Below, piece after piece: positions 10,253 to 21,437 of a stretch of 64,000 nucleotides of DNA. The stretch lies in NCBI RefSeq assembly GCF_907165205.1, contig NC_058193.1, positions 21,155,521 to 21,219,520 of the forward strand. Direction: 5' to 3'. The position numbers were made by a program, and so were the translations under genes. The stretch's first letter is position 1. Each line of letters begins with the position of its first letter. The notes under the pieces are model-generated. The model had not been told where the DNA came from and searched no databases. It saw nothing but the letters and a program-made list of their open reading frames with translations. This DNA is from Coccinella septempunctata. Lineage: Eukaryota > Arthropoda > Insecta > Coleoptera > Coccinellidae.

Positions 10253-11461
10253 TCTTAGCCTACTATAAAACCAAACAAAATTTCAATGTCAAAATATTTT
10301 ATTACTCAACATATTATGTTCTTAATTGGATACATTTATTACAGCGAACCTGCAACGTCTCTAGACCTTTAAAAAAAAAATTTTTCTTTTTGCTCTGCAA
10401 ACCAGACCTCCACAGCTTTTATTACCTTTTCGTTGGAAGAAAATTTACGACCTTTTAACCTTTTTTTCAGTTGAGGAAAGAGATGATAGTCGGATTAAGC
10501 CAAATCTGGTGAATCAGGGGGTGTTCTAGTAAATCAAACCCTAAATTACGAATTTTTACATGGCAACATGAGAATTGTGGGCAGGGGTATTGTCCTGCAA
10601 AAACAAAACCCCTTTGAATAGCCTTCCGGGTCTTTTCTTTTTAATTTTTTCCCGCAGAGTGGTCAGTAATATCGAATAGTGATCTCCGGTTATTGTTCTA
10701 CCCTTATCCAAAAAATAAATCATGATTACTCCATGGCAATCCCAAGAAGCAAGAACTTTTCCAGCAAATTTTTGAACCCGAAACTTCTTGGGTCTTAAAG
10801 AACCAGAGTGTGGATCGAAGAAATGTACCCAAGTCTCATCCAAAGAAACAATTCGGTTCGAGAAGTCTACATCGTTTTCAAATCGAGCACAGATGGAACG
10901 CGATGCTTCTACCCTTGCACGCTTTTGATCAACATTCAAACATTTGGGGATCCATTTTGCAGCAATTTTTCTCATGTCCAAATTGACGTGAACTATATGA
11001 GGAACGCGTTCGTAAGAAATATTCAGTGCTTCAGATATCCGTTTAGCCCAATTAGACGGTCTGATAAAATCATGTCATGAACTGCATCGATATTTTCGGG
11101 GAGTGACACAGAAACTGGCCTTCCCGATGGGTCATCATCTCCAATGGAAAATTCACCTCTTCTGAAGCTTGCAGTCCAATTGTTCACGGTCGCATACGAA
11201 GGACTTTGATCGCCAAGTCATATCTTCGTAAATCGGCTTACCTCTTAACCCTTTTGGATACAGGTACTTTATGATGGCTCGATACTCCAATTTTTTGATT
11301 TTCACAATTTCGGTGGACATCTTCTTTCTTTTAATTTATTGCGTAACTGTGGTTTACTTTTTTGACCTCACACTTCACACTGACACTTCTTATGAGTTAT
11401 TGTTCGTTGCTATGGTAGCGCAATATTTTTTTTTATGCGTGGAACTGGTCTATACTAACTA
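10253..11461 (-). mobile_element. mariner element, minus strand, nearly full length
   Basis: About 1.2 kb, close to the 1.3 kb usual for mariner. Both ends match the second copy at 25931-26822. The 3' end carries CTTAGCCTACTA, and the 5' end (at the right here) ends near TATACTAACTA. The ends resemble each other loosely as inverted repeats of about 11-14 bp. It contains the broken transposase gene described separately. Confidence 0.8.
10440..11320 (-). pseudogene. mariner transposase, inactivated
   Basis: It starts at ATG 11320 (MSTEIVKIKKLEYR) and encodes an N-terminal helix-turn-helix region ending with a GEFSI-DDDPSGRP linker. The catalytic domain follows: SLDETWVHFFDP holds the first Asp, GVLFLQDNTPAH the second, and HPPDSPDLA then SDYHLFPQ would hold the third at the D34D spacing of mariners. 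A premature stop lies between DLA and SDY (near 10495), and at least one frameshift lies in the N-terminal half (about 11200-11270). The longest intact stretch is 10556-10981. The encoded enzyme would cut and paste the element at TA sites, but this copy cannot make a complete protein. The neighbouring copy at 26 kb helps define the original frame. Confidence 0.85.
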
Positions 11462-11469
11462 AATATCAA

Positions 11470-11770
11470 TACATCCATTACATTAAATTTCACTCATCAT
11501 TATAAAATGGGAAATATTATTGGGTATAGAAACCCTCAATTCTAGATCTATCATCCCATTCTATTTTTGACCATTTTGTCCGACCTCACACAAGAAATAG
11601 TGATAGTAGGTAACGAAATACATATTATTCTACTCATTATTTCATTAATTTTAGAATCCAGGTCGATTAAAGCCCCGCATGAATTCTCCGAATAACCTAC
11701 GCGTCGTTCATTTTACTAATAACGGATCATTCTCCATTCTGCTCTTATTTCATGGGTTCAATAGTAATTC
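11470..11770. other. Spacer, nothing recognised
   Basis: Short AT-rich stretch between the mariner element and the 169-codon minus-strand frame. Confidence 0.45.
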
Positions 11771-11771
11771 A

Positions 11772-12281
11772 TTAGAATTCGAGCTCAGCATAGCTGTGAG
11801 GAAACATGATATAGAATCGGATAAAAATTGATATAACTGCATTCAACTTTCCGGCCTTCCAACTGAATCTCAACGGTTTTCGTATGATACATTCGACGTT
11901 CTCATTCAAATTGCTTCGGACATTTACCAGGAAGTGAAAATTACCGGAAGAATATTCCTCTCTTATGCAGACGACAGAAGCATTCAGTTTTCCATTGCAC
12001 ACGTGTTTTGATGTCTCATAAATGAATATTGGTGGAAAACTCAATGCGAATTTATCATAAAAATTTTTCGATTCTAAAATCATAACTTCCAATTTAATCT
12101 GTTGAATAAGACGAGAAAATAGGGCGAAAGTCAATGGCAAAAATAATAACATTGTTTGTAAGTACATTAGAGAAATGCAGCACATTTCATCTCGGATGAA
12201 TATCCACAAAAGCAGCACAACACAGAAACATTTTTCCACGAAACTTAAGAAACCTGTATTATACCTTACAAAGGAGGACAT
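11772..12281 (-). CDS. Unrecognised 169-residue frame with hydrophobic segments
   Basis: I do not recognise this protein. The frame runs from ATG 12281, with a TGA two codons upstream, to a TAA at 11772. Two hydrophobic stretches near the start (about residues 18-30, CFCVVLLLWIFI, and 40-60, MLLFLPLTFALFSRL) could be membrane helices. The second is followed by a basic, polar stretch (QQIKLEVMILESKN), and the remaining 100 residues are mostly soluble in character. This pattern is seen in parts of insect chemoreceptors, but no diagnostic motif is present and I do not assign it. Base composition is less AT-rich than the flanks. A good splice-acceptor-like string (TTCTCGTCTTATTCAACAG) lies inside the frame, so the true gene structure may differ. 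It could also be chance. Confidence 0.3.
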   Translation of the reverse strand: MSSFVRYNTGFLSFVEKCFCVVLLLWIFIRDEMCCISLMYLQTMLLFLPLTFALFSRLIQQIKLEVMILESKNFYDKFALSFPPIFIYETSKHVCNGKLNASVVCIREEYSSGNFHFLVNVRSNLNENVECIIRKPLRFSWKAGKLNAVISIFIRFYIMFPHSYAELEF

Positions 12282-12356
12282 TCGTTCATATGAAGTTTTT
12301 CTCTTTAAACTGGTATCTTTAAACAGTCTCCCCCTTTAGTATGAGCATGTCTTTAA

Positions 12357-12536
12357 AGCCCGTTTGTAACAACCGAGAATTCTCTACCAAATTTTGGTAA
12401 GAAAACGGCAGAGATTATTTTGTATGCAACTGAACAGAGAATTCTACAGAAAGTGCGTATGTAACGATAAAAAATTCACGGCGCATGAAATCTCGAGTAA
12501 ATTTTCTAGAGAATTCTCGGCTGTTGCAAACGGGCT
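12357..12536. mobile_element. PIF/Harbinger-like MITE family F, copy 2 (180 bp, TSD TAA)
   Basis: Begins AGCCCGTTTGTAACAACCGA and ends with the inverted AGCCCGTTTGCAACAGCCGA. TAA lies on both sides (12354-12356 and 12537-12539). It is about 85% alike to copy 1 by eye. Both insertions follow the same local sequence (CATGTC then T or C, then TTAA). Confidence 0.8.
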
Positions 12537-12539
12537 TAA

Positions 12540-12863
12540 GACAACACTGTCTTCAATACTTTTTGCCGTAACTTTATTCCACTTGTACTTGTGGTAATCG
12601 ATTGCAGATGTTCTCAATAAAAATCTTTGGAAATGAATCGTGTCAGGCAAAAACGGTTTAACTAAATATTAACAATCTGTCACCTAACATCTGGTTGAAA
12701 TACTGCTGAGGGAAAAAGTATACATTTCAAGAGTTGTGGAACCAAAGTAGGAAAAAGAGTATTTCATCGAACAATTTCAAAGCGCAAGCGGCCCAATAGC
12801 GATGATACCTGTTTCGTCAAAACTGATGGAACCAAGTATAAATCTCAAAATTAATTGAAGAGC
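12540..12863. other. Spacer, nothing recognised
   Basis: No supported feature. The bases just after the MITE weakly resemble the coding relic that follows MITE copy 1. Confidence 0.4.
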
Positions 12864-13808
12864 TACGGTACATTCAAGTGACTTGGAACAGTCCTGTAAC
12901 TTGGGACAATAACCCCCTTGCAGATTTCTTTGTTTCTTGCCTTTTATGAGGGAAGGCACAAACTTTTAAGATTGTGTAGCGTCTTTTCAGTAAGTTTAAC
13001 AATTAATTTCTGTTGAGTTTTCCGTGACCAGAGCGTTTGAATTGACAGAAAAAATTAACGATTTCAGGAGAGTAAAAACGCTTTTTTTATGGCCCATATA
13101 CTTTCTAGGGTCCTGTACATGTTTCACTTTGTGTTTGTGCATGTGTAATTTTTTCTGGATACGTGGGATATTGGGATATTAGATATGTCATGAAACAAGG
13201 ATGTTTACAAATCAAACGGCAGCACTCCTGAATGAGCACGGCTCATTCATTTATTTCGTTGTTTCATAGGGTGACTTGGGACAATGCCGAATAGATACAA
13301 GCGGCGCATTGGCAGCAGGAAATACGCCGATTTTTCGCAGGATATTATTATTTACGTTATTTTCAAAAAAAAATTACCGGAGAATGAAAGAAATCAAAGT
13401 TCTCTTGTTTTGTTTAGTTTTTTACATTTGAGTTGCAATATATAGTTACTTTCGCTGTACTAAGGGTTTATCATTTAATTTCCTTAACGAATTTCAACTA
13501 TACAATCACAAATTCTAATTTTTCAAAACAATACACCGTCCCAAGTCACCTATTTCATTTGAGAGTTGAGAAATCAATGGATTTCAACTTGTGTCCCAAG
13601 CCTCCCAACTCGGTGGGTGACTTGGGACAAGTATATTTCATTTTTTTTAAAATTTACATTCGAATTCTGAAGCATAGTATATATCCTAATCAATAGTCTG
13701 AGTCATTAAGCATATTTGAACCTCTTTTTCACATGAAAATAGGTCACCGTTTTTGAAATATAACAAGTTGAATTTCAAAATCGTTTCAAGTCACCCGAAT
13801 CTACGGTA
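12864..13808. mobile_element. TIR element of about 945 bp carrying repeated GTGACTTGGGACA motifs
   Basis: The left end TACGGTACATTCAAGTGACT and the inverted right end TACCGTAGATTCGGGTGACT match over about 26 bp with a few differences. The string GTGACTTGGGACA, or its close variants in either orientation, occurs near both ends and again internally (about 12875, 12896, 13266, 13533, 13592, 13615 and 13788). No transposase is seen. The frame at 13433-13696 is not recognised. Superfamily unknown. Confidence 0.6.
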
Positions 13809-13893
13809 TTGTTTCAGTGACAGACATTAGTCTTTCGCAAACAACGATTAACCCCAGCTATGTGAAGCATATTTGTAGGAAAGAACTATTGAA

Positions 13894-14097
13894 TTGCGCA
13901 CTGTGGAGAATCGAGAGGGTGATGAACAATTTCCCCATCAACAAGAACAACTGGTACATGTAGTAACTTATGGTGTCATCCGTTCAGATGGTTTTGCCGT
14001 GAATTCTGGAGTACCCCAAGGCTCTGTTTTGTCACTTAACCTTTTCTTTTTTATGTTTGTCAGATTTGCGTGGTTTGTTCGAACGCTTAGTACATAA
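13894..14097 (+). pseudogene. LINE reverse transcriptase scrap with the SGVPQGSVL motif
   Basis: A short frame in which residues about 30-52 read SDGFAVNSGVPQGSVLSLNLF. SGVPQGSVL followed by a P/L-rich turn and F is motif B of LINE reverse transcriptases. The upstream VVTYGVIRS part agrees with the Jockey/CR1 group. The rest (FFFMFVRFAW) departs from the family, and no YADD box follows. It is a fragment of about 200 bp with no boundaries that can be defined. Confidence 0.65.
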
Positions 14098-14109
14098 TGT
14101 GTGTACACC

Positions 14110-16554
14110 CTTGCTGAATTCACTATCTAGATCTCCTCTCAATGTGTACGTTTGAAATAATGAAAGGACGTACGTTTGTGGAGTTTGGATTCCCAGTCAG
14201 CTGAATTCTTCTGAGGAAATGAAAGCTTACTCAACCTTCTGGAAAACTCTTTTTCAAATGAGCGTAATAGCTTTCCTGAAACATACAGTTGGCTATTTAT
14301 TAACACGCATCAAGAAATCAAACTCGAATCCCGGACGTTAAATTGAATAATTCACAATTTCTGATTATAATTTCAACGGCCGGTATCGAATACACGATCA
14401 GAATTATAAATTCACATCGAAAACCTTGATATTTGCTGAATCAAAAAAGCAACTAGTTATAGAAACAGCCTTCAAACATTTAACATGAAAGTAGACAAAT
14501 ATGATAGAATTCGTAGTTGGAAGTTGAAATGCACACGCGATGGGTGTAAAAACCCAAGATCGTGAATGCCAAAAGTTGGCATTTTTATTGGGAACAAAAT
14601 AATCAAATTCAACATTTTCTTTCTATTCTCTAGGACTTCGTATAATGTGTGTGAGGTGACATTTCATTCGAATTATGATGTGGGCTGTTGAAGGAGAATA
14701 AACTGTTACTCCCTTATCATTTATTTGTTGTTATTATATATGTTCGTTTCACTGCGAGGTTTAATATTTTCATAATCTTGAATGATGCAACTGTCTTCAT
14801 TTGTAATATAAAGATCGAAATGAACGAAAACTCTGCACCTAGAGAACCACTATCGAAGAAATTTATATCTACATTTATTGTTGACTAAACCATTTGTTAT
14901 GATACATCTGTGCATATGTCTTTCTGATGTAGGCCTCTTTTTCCGACAAATTTCATGGTTATGTGGTGGTGGTGGTTTTAGTTAGATATCATATCTTAAA
15001 AACCATTCGAGATAAATATATGACAATTTTCATTTGAATTACAGAAGACTTTTCACGTCCACTGCATTTTTCCTGATGGCTCTACAGGTGGTTGAAAAGT
15101 CAAAGTAAATTTTTCGAGAATGACACAAAAATAAATCAGCCTAAACTCATTTCTAAAGAATGACCCCTTGAAGATGTCTTAGATGCCATTCGGTACAAAG
15201 TGCATATTTAATCGAAGCCATTATCTTAATTCTATTTGCATGTCATACAAATGCAGCAACTACCGCACTGTTCCAAACTGATCTTCATTGTAGGGAGTCA
15301 AATAACAGGAATTTGTGGAATATCCGAGTTGAAACTTCCAAACAATCATTAGCTCACGTATGTTTTTCGGAATGAATGTAACGATGAGTTAATGGCAATT
15401 GAATTGAATGTGCTCAGTATTTAATACCCATTTGCATACTCGCATGTAAATTTAATTTTGTCCACAGAAGACTCGGAAAAATCACTTACAGAAGAAAACA
15501 ACTGAAATGATAGAAATCGGACAATTATTCCAATGGTACATAAGTGGTAGTTTCTAAATAAAGTGTAGGTTATTCGACGTTTTTGAAATATTCACTGTGC
15601 TAGTGGGTTAAATAAAATAACCGTAAATCGGAAAACATTGGAGCTCATATAATGAATGTGTCGGTGTGGAATATAAATGACCCATTTTATGATTTGTAGC
15701 ATCGAAATGATCGGTTACGAATGGATTTTATACTCGTGTTTCAGCTGTGAATTTGTAGCGCGAAGAACATCAGAAATGACAGCGATCAGTAATGCATTCC
15801 AGCAGGTTTGGATATTTCATTCAATAGTCTCATTTTTGCCTATCGATTAACAAACTTAAGTAATGCTTACATTGTTCACCTGTATTCGTTTTCGTGAAAG
15901 AAATAAGAAATTATAACCAGGGGGTATGACTATATCTTTCATGCTCTGGCTTTCATCGTGCCTTCTGAAATTTAAAAAAAAATTATTTTTTGGCATTTGA
16001 TCAGGGCACTTAAGCGAAAAGATATGTGCCTAATATTTACAAATCCCATTACGACTCAGAAATGAGATTAAAATTGTTCATTCAACTAAGTATAGGAGTA
16101 TCTACAGACATTTGGTAGTTTCGACTGAAATGTCTTCTGGGGTAGTTAAAAAAATGGGTAAGATTCCTAATGGCTATGAAGAGGAAAAAACGGAGACTGT
16201 TTTCGAGCAATCGCATGATAAATTCTATAATTCTAAAACGAAAAAGATCTCGATGAAACTGATAATCACTCACATGTTTCATGCCATTGAGTGTTAACAT
16301 AGAATTGAATACTTTAATGATCATGCCAATAACCATAATATTGTTCTACCATCACAATGGTTGAACTACTCTGATGAAAATTCATTTCATTCATTTTCAT
16401 TTAAAAACAATATAACAGGAAATAACAATACCTAATACAAGAAACAAAAGGAAAATACTTATACACTAAAACATAAAATAATTTGCTGCCACATTCGACA
16501 CATTTGCCACAATTCAACCATTAGAATAGGAAACAACCCTTTTTGCCGTAGGTA
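14110..16554. other. 2.4 kb of AT-rich sequence without a supported gene
   Basis: Only short frames (for example 14688-14888, and the opposed frames near 16100-16330) without motifs. A short (GGT)n stretch occurs near 14961. No TIR element was identified. Confidence 0.45.
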
Positions 16555-17284
16555 TACAGGATGAGTCTTTGACTCATACATATATTTTAACATTCTTGAG
16601 GTCGAAAGAAACACTTTTTTTCTTGAAATTTTTTCCGAATCGGCTCGGTTCAAAAGATAAAGATTATGGAAAACAATAAAAAATGTTATTTTTAGTTCTA
16701 TCTCGCAAACGGTTTAATCGAGTGAAATGAATTTCGGAATGTAGTTTTTCATTTATTTGATGAAACTTTTTCGAACATACGATATCACCTACGTCTTCCA
16801 TTTTTCTCATTATGAACATTACGTACCATAAAAATACCAGAAATTCAAAGAAACCAACTCTTGAAACTGAGTTGGACGCTATCTAATGAATATCTGAACG
16901 TTTTATAAAATGAAAGTATGCCTCATACTTTCTCGAATAATGCGCAGTTTTCGAGTAATTTGATTTAAAAATAATAATAATGATAATAATTTATTAATCT
17001 TTCCAGACATAACAAAGTATGTATAGGACAAGTCATATCTGTGAAATTTGAAAAATTGGTAATTTTCTGAATACAACTCTGTTTAAAAGATCCACAGATG
17101 TGTAATGTCCCATATGTAGCTGGTTATTCTGAAGGTAAGTTTGTTTTTCCCGGGGTGGCACAGCTCATTATGAAAACTTTAAATGTTTTTTTTTATCAAG
17201 GCCGAATGGGAAAAGACGGTTCAAAAAAAACCTCAAGAATCTACTGTTTGAATATTTGTACCAGTCAAAGACTCATCCTCTGTA
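16555..17284. mobile_element. TIR element family A, copy 2 (about 730 bp)
   Basis: Left end TACAGGATGAGTCTTTGACT, right end AAGACTCATCCTCTGTATA, with arms and internal blocks matching copy 1 (5474-6162). An (AAT)n-like insertion of about 50 bp near 16965-17020 is absent from other copies. Confidence 0.75.
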
Positions 17285-18515
17285 TATGGGAAGTTTTTTA
17301 TTGTCGCTTTATTGCCATCATTCATTTGGCATCAGATTGAAAAGTCTTATGGCTACAATACTTATAGCTGTTTTTTTCACCGACTCTTTTTCTAAACTTC
17401 GATATTTGCTGAACTTTTTCCCTAGTACCTATTCGTATTTAACTATTTTGTAATTCATAGTAATCATACTTATATTATGCATTCCGAACTCGACATTTTA
17501 GGGGTGGAAGGGTATTTCTATTAATGTTGTGTGGATAACTTTAGATTGTTTTCGATGTTTTCTTGTGTAAGCTCTGTAATGAATTGATGAAGTTCTTATA
17601 AGCTCCACCGCAAAACGAAAAAACCTTAGCTAATAAAACTATCAAACAATGCGTAATATCTTAAAGTAAATCTTTCATATTCATAATAAAATACGAAAGT
17701 AAAATGTTTGGTTTATTATATAAATACTTCAGAAACGTTTAAGCCATCTTATATTTCAGTCAAATATATTACCCAAATATGGCCATTTACATACATTAAG
17801 CTTTCATTTTTGCATCATCGTCACCATCATAATCTTTATTATTGTCACTGTGTTAATCAAAAATTAAATTGAACCTATGCATTTCTCCTGAAGCATTTAT
17901 GCAATAAACATTGAAATAACGACTGAGATAATAAATTTTATTCTGTAAAGCCTAGATTTAAGACTGTTATAGTTACTACTATAATGAAAATCATACATTA
18001 ATAGCAATGATACAATAAATATAATAAAATAATATTTATAACCTTTCGTTTTATCTTGAGTGTCATATCATGTGTCTTCCCTGACTAAAATCATTCCAAA
18101 GATTCCAAACAAATAGGGGAAGTCGCAAAATAGTTCCCTGAGGTACATCAGTTGTTACTTCATAGGCATTGCTAAATTGCGTAAATTCTATGTAAATTGC
18201 TAACTTTGTTGGGCAAATTATTAAATATAATGGGTTGGATTTTCCAATAATTATTTTTATAGAACACCATAATTTAATTAGTTATTTCATTTAAGCCATC
18301 TGTACTAATTTCAAGAGATTGTAGTTATAAATGTAAGACGGTTACGAAAAGTTCGAGGTTTCTTCCCAACAAGTTTTCCTTCTCGAAAATATCTTTTCTT
18401 TCTCAAACTGGACGCCGTGGGATTAACTTGAAAATTATATACGACATCTGAAACTTGAGCTGAACTATCTTGCTATTGTTAAATTTCCAACTTCTTGAAA
18501 AGGACTAGGGACTTG
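17285..18515. other. AT-rich stretch without a supported gene
   Basis: Very AT-rich (about 17600-18050 especially), with no long frame, inverted repeat or motif recognised. Confidence 0.45.
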
Positions 18516-18516
18516 A

Positions 18517-18790
18517 TTAAGCCGATTGTGTTTCCCTAATCTCGCTTGAAACTCCAGAATTAGTTTCATGAAATTCCGGAATTGGAGCCCATTCTTTTCC
18601 GAGCTCGGCTATTCGGTTATTTTCTTCGCGGAGATATTTTAGATAAGAGTAGTTTTCCGCGAAATGATATTTGGCGAAGCTAATATACATAAATATCTGA
18701 ATTTCCACTCTATGAGAGTATGCCGCCACGTATTTCACATAACTTGGGAAGATATCGCGATAAGCACAGTCCCCAGAGTAACCCCTGAGG
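18517..18790 (-). CDS. Unrecognised coding-like frame, possible terminal exon
   Basis: I do not recognise the protein. The minus-strand frame is open from a stop at about 18853 down to the TAA at 18517-18519. It reads ...SGDCAYRDIFPSYVKYVAAY, SHRVEIQIFMYISFAKYHF, AENYSYLKYLREENNR, then IAELGKEWAPIPEFHETNSG and ETQSA at the end. Codon use and base composition are more gene-like than the flanks. There is no ATG near the left part of the good stretch, but a splice-acceptor-like string (AATACCTCAG) precedes GGTTACTCTG near 18790, so it could be a last exon of about 88 codons. The upstream exon, if any, was not found. Confidence is limited because no family match is available. Confidence 0.35.
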
Positions 18791-18954
18791 TATTCCTTCC
18801 TTCCATTCGAGTATTTTGAAACAGAGGTGCAATTTATATTATGACGCTTATATTATATAGACTCGACCTTCGTAATAAAACATGCGCAATATTTTCAAAA
18901 CTCTTAATTATTGGAGCACCTCTATAATGATCATTGTTCAACAAATCATCCCCT

Positions 18955-20625
18955 ATACAGAGTGATTTTTTAAGTGTTTCATTAGACATATTCGAGGAAA
19001 GAAATGTAATACAGATCCAAGATTTTCGATTTTCGTTTAAGGGGAAGTAATACCTCAAGAATCTCCATTCAAAAACGGCATTCAGTAGTTCCTAATTTAC
19101 GCTCTCAATTTCTTACGTGAAGTCATGTTTTTTTTTTTTAAATTGAAGTTGTTTTTTTATGAAAAAAAAACTTGAACTCAAGTGTCCATAAAACTTGTTT
19201 TCACAATCATTTTTCGACTGTTATTCGACATATTTCCATAAAAATAACGATGGGGTGACATCGGCGATTCAATTCTTTATATATATTGCAAAGATTTTTA
19301 TAGCGATATATGCCAAAATTACGCTGAAATTCAGGAATAACTGAAAATTATTCGATATTCCTAACATTACATCTCACTTGGTAATTTCTACTTTTCAACT
19401 GAGTCAGTACGTAATTCAGGCTTTTGTTCAAAGATGTGACACATTTTCGTATTCGGGGTAGAATCCATAAATCAACCAATGTCGATCGTCTTGATCTCGA
19501 ATCGTATTTACTACTTCAGCTTGAGATTACATGAACTTGAATTGTAAAATATTTTCAAGCGGAATCTACTTCCGGTTTTACCCCGAAAACAAATGTAACT
19601 TCGTTATTTCAAATGCAACACCCTGTATATTTATACATATTTGAAGTTTCGTTCAATTCTACACTGATTTGATGTGTGATATGCGAAACCACCCAAGCGA
19701 TGTTTGAATTATAGCCTGATTATCAAATTTTTTGAAAAAAAGATTGTCACAAATTAGTATCCACATCTCCAGAATCCATCATTGTAAGGATTTCTTTCTG
19801 CAAAAGTGGAACAAGAGTAAGTACGCTGATACTGTTTCTTGTATAACTTATGAGGAAATATTGTACAGGGTGTCTGGAACAGGGCTCCAAAGTGAGCCTC
19901 AATAAAACTATGATATCTCATTTTTTTCAAATGGCAACTCTATATTTTTGTGATTCCAATCGATTGCTCGTCAAAAACTACTTAAGGTGTCCAAACATTT
20001 CATGTCTTTAAAGTCAGTAGTTTAGCCGTTATTGAATGAAATTTGAATTTCAGGAATAAGTCAAGGTTATTCTTTTTTTATTTATTTATTCAATAAAGGC
20101 GAAACTACTGATTTTAAAGGTATGAAATGTTTGAGATACCCTAACTAGTTTTTGACAAGCAATCGATTGGAATCACATAAATATAAGGTTGCCATTTGAA
20201 AAAAATTAGATATCATAGTTGTATTGAGGCTCACTTTGGAGCGCTGTTTCAGACACTCTGTATGATATTTCCTCATAAGTTAAGGGATTTTGGATATATG
20301 GACACTAACTTGTGACAATCTTTTTTTCAAAAATTTGATAATCAGACTATAATTCGAAAATCGCTTGGGTGGTTTCGCATATAATACATCAAATCAGTGT
20401 AGAATTGAACGAAAAATTCGAATATGTATAAATATACTGGGTGTTGCATTTGAAATAACGAAGTTACATTCGTTTCCGGTAAAACCGGAAGTAGATTACC
20501 TTTGAAAATATTTTACATTTCAAGTTCATGTACTCTAAAACGAAAATCCAAAATCTTGAATCTGTATTACATTTCTTTCCTTGAATATGTCTAATGAAAT
20601 ACTTAAGAAAATGTATAAGGGATAA
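18955..20625. repeat. Nested palindrome of about 1.7 kb
   Basis: The left arm blocks recur inverted on the right in mirror order. The block at 18957-19040 (with GTTTCATTAGACATATTC) pairs with 20540-20620. The block at 19545-19625 (with CTTCCGGTTTTACC and AACACCCTGTATA) pairs with 20430-20515. The block at 19660-19770 (with AAACCACCCAAGCGATGTTT) pairs with 20290-20400. The inner arms belong to the element at 19864-20262. The left arm has about 400 extra bases (19040-19470) and about 55 extra near 19805, so the symmetry is imperfect. No coding frame is supported. Confidence 0.7.
19864..20262. mobile_element. Foldback element (399 bp) with arms of about 170 bp
   Basis: Begins TACAGGGTGTCTGGAACAGG and ends with the inverted equivalent ending CACTCTGTA. 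Almost the whole element folds on itself: blocks such as AAGTGAGCCTCAATAAAACT and CCAATCGATTGCTCGTCAAA recur inverted, leaving a short AT-rich loop near 20070. It lies at the heart of the larger palindrome. Confidence 0.75.
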
Positions 20626-21242
20626 TAATCGGTAAGAAACGATGGTAAGAAGGGGAAATCCGCTAATTTGAAGGGTGGAAATATCGCTATCAGTGTGTGA
20701 CGGAGTTTGCCCAGCAAATACTTTCAATCTGTGATTGAGATCGGAAATAAGAAGAAAATATTCAGAAACTTGACATTTTTTACGTTTAGTGTAGTTTTTT
20801 GTAATTTCAAGCTAAATTTGGCATGATTGACGTCAACGATTCGGCTGGCTTCTCTTGTACATTTCATCTCCAACAGTACCTAACTCCTTCATATTCAATG
20901 GACAATCATAAGAGGTTTTAATTCTTATAAATATGAACAATTAAACATTATATTATTGGGAGCTCTCGATCAAATACCTTCATTTCTTAATTTAGGTGCC
21001 AACTTCAATGCTATCATCATTCTGGTTTTTTAAATTACTGTTCAGCAGGGGGCAGGGGACTACTGGGAAAAACGAATGAATATTAAAAAAAACATTACAG
21101 GTGACGAAGTAGAACTGATAACAAAATAAGAAATTTTTGATAGCTTTAAATAAACAATAAATTCATATGTATATGGGGAGTCCGGGAGAGTTGAACCCCT
21201 TTTCACTCTGAAACCACTTAAGTTGTATCTGCAAATAGCAAC
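20626..21242. other. Spacer, nothing recognised
   Basis: No supported gene, repeat or RNA. Confidence 0.4.
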
Positions 21243-21429
21243 CAAGGGCGGATTTAGGGGGGGGGCACGGGGGCACTTCCTCCCCCCCCCCCCAGACGGA
21301 CGGATCTTTCTATACATACTTGAACTCTTAAAAATAAAGGTGAAGTTCATTTCTCACAGTTACTGTTGATTTTTTTGCTCGTCTGCCCGTTGTGCCCCCC
21401 CCCAGAAAGAAATCCTGGATCCGCCCTTG
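21243..21429. mobile_element. hAT-like MITE (187 bp) with perfect 8-bp TSD ATAGCAAC
   Basis: The left tip CAAGGGCGGATTTAGG and the inverted right tip CAAGGGCGGATCCAGG differ at two positions. ATAGCAAC lies immediately on both sides (21235-21242 and 21430-21437). An 8-bp duplication and a CA-G tip are hAT features. Inside are long G and C runs (about 21257-21295 and 21395-21404). No coding capacity. Confidence 0.85.
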
Positions 21430-21437
21430 ATAGCAAC

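Noticed and set aside
16082..16336. Opposed frames that might encode a small protein
   Set aside because: Both strands are open over the same bases, with AT-rich codons, no motif, no splice sites and no repeat support.
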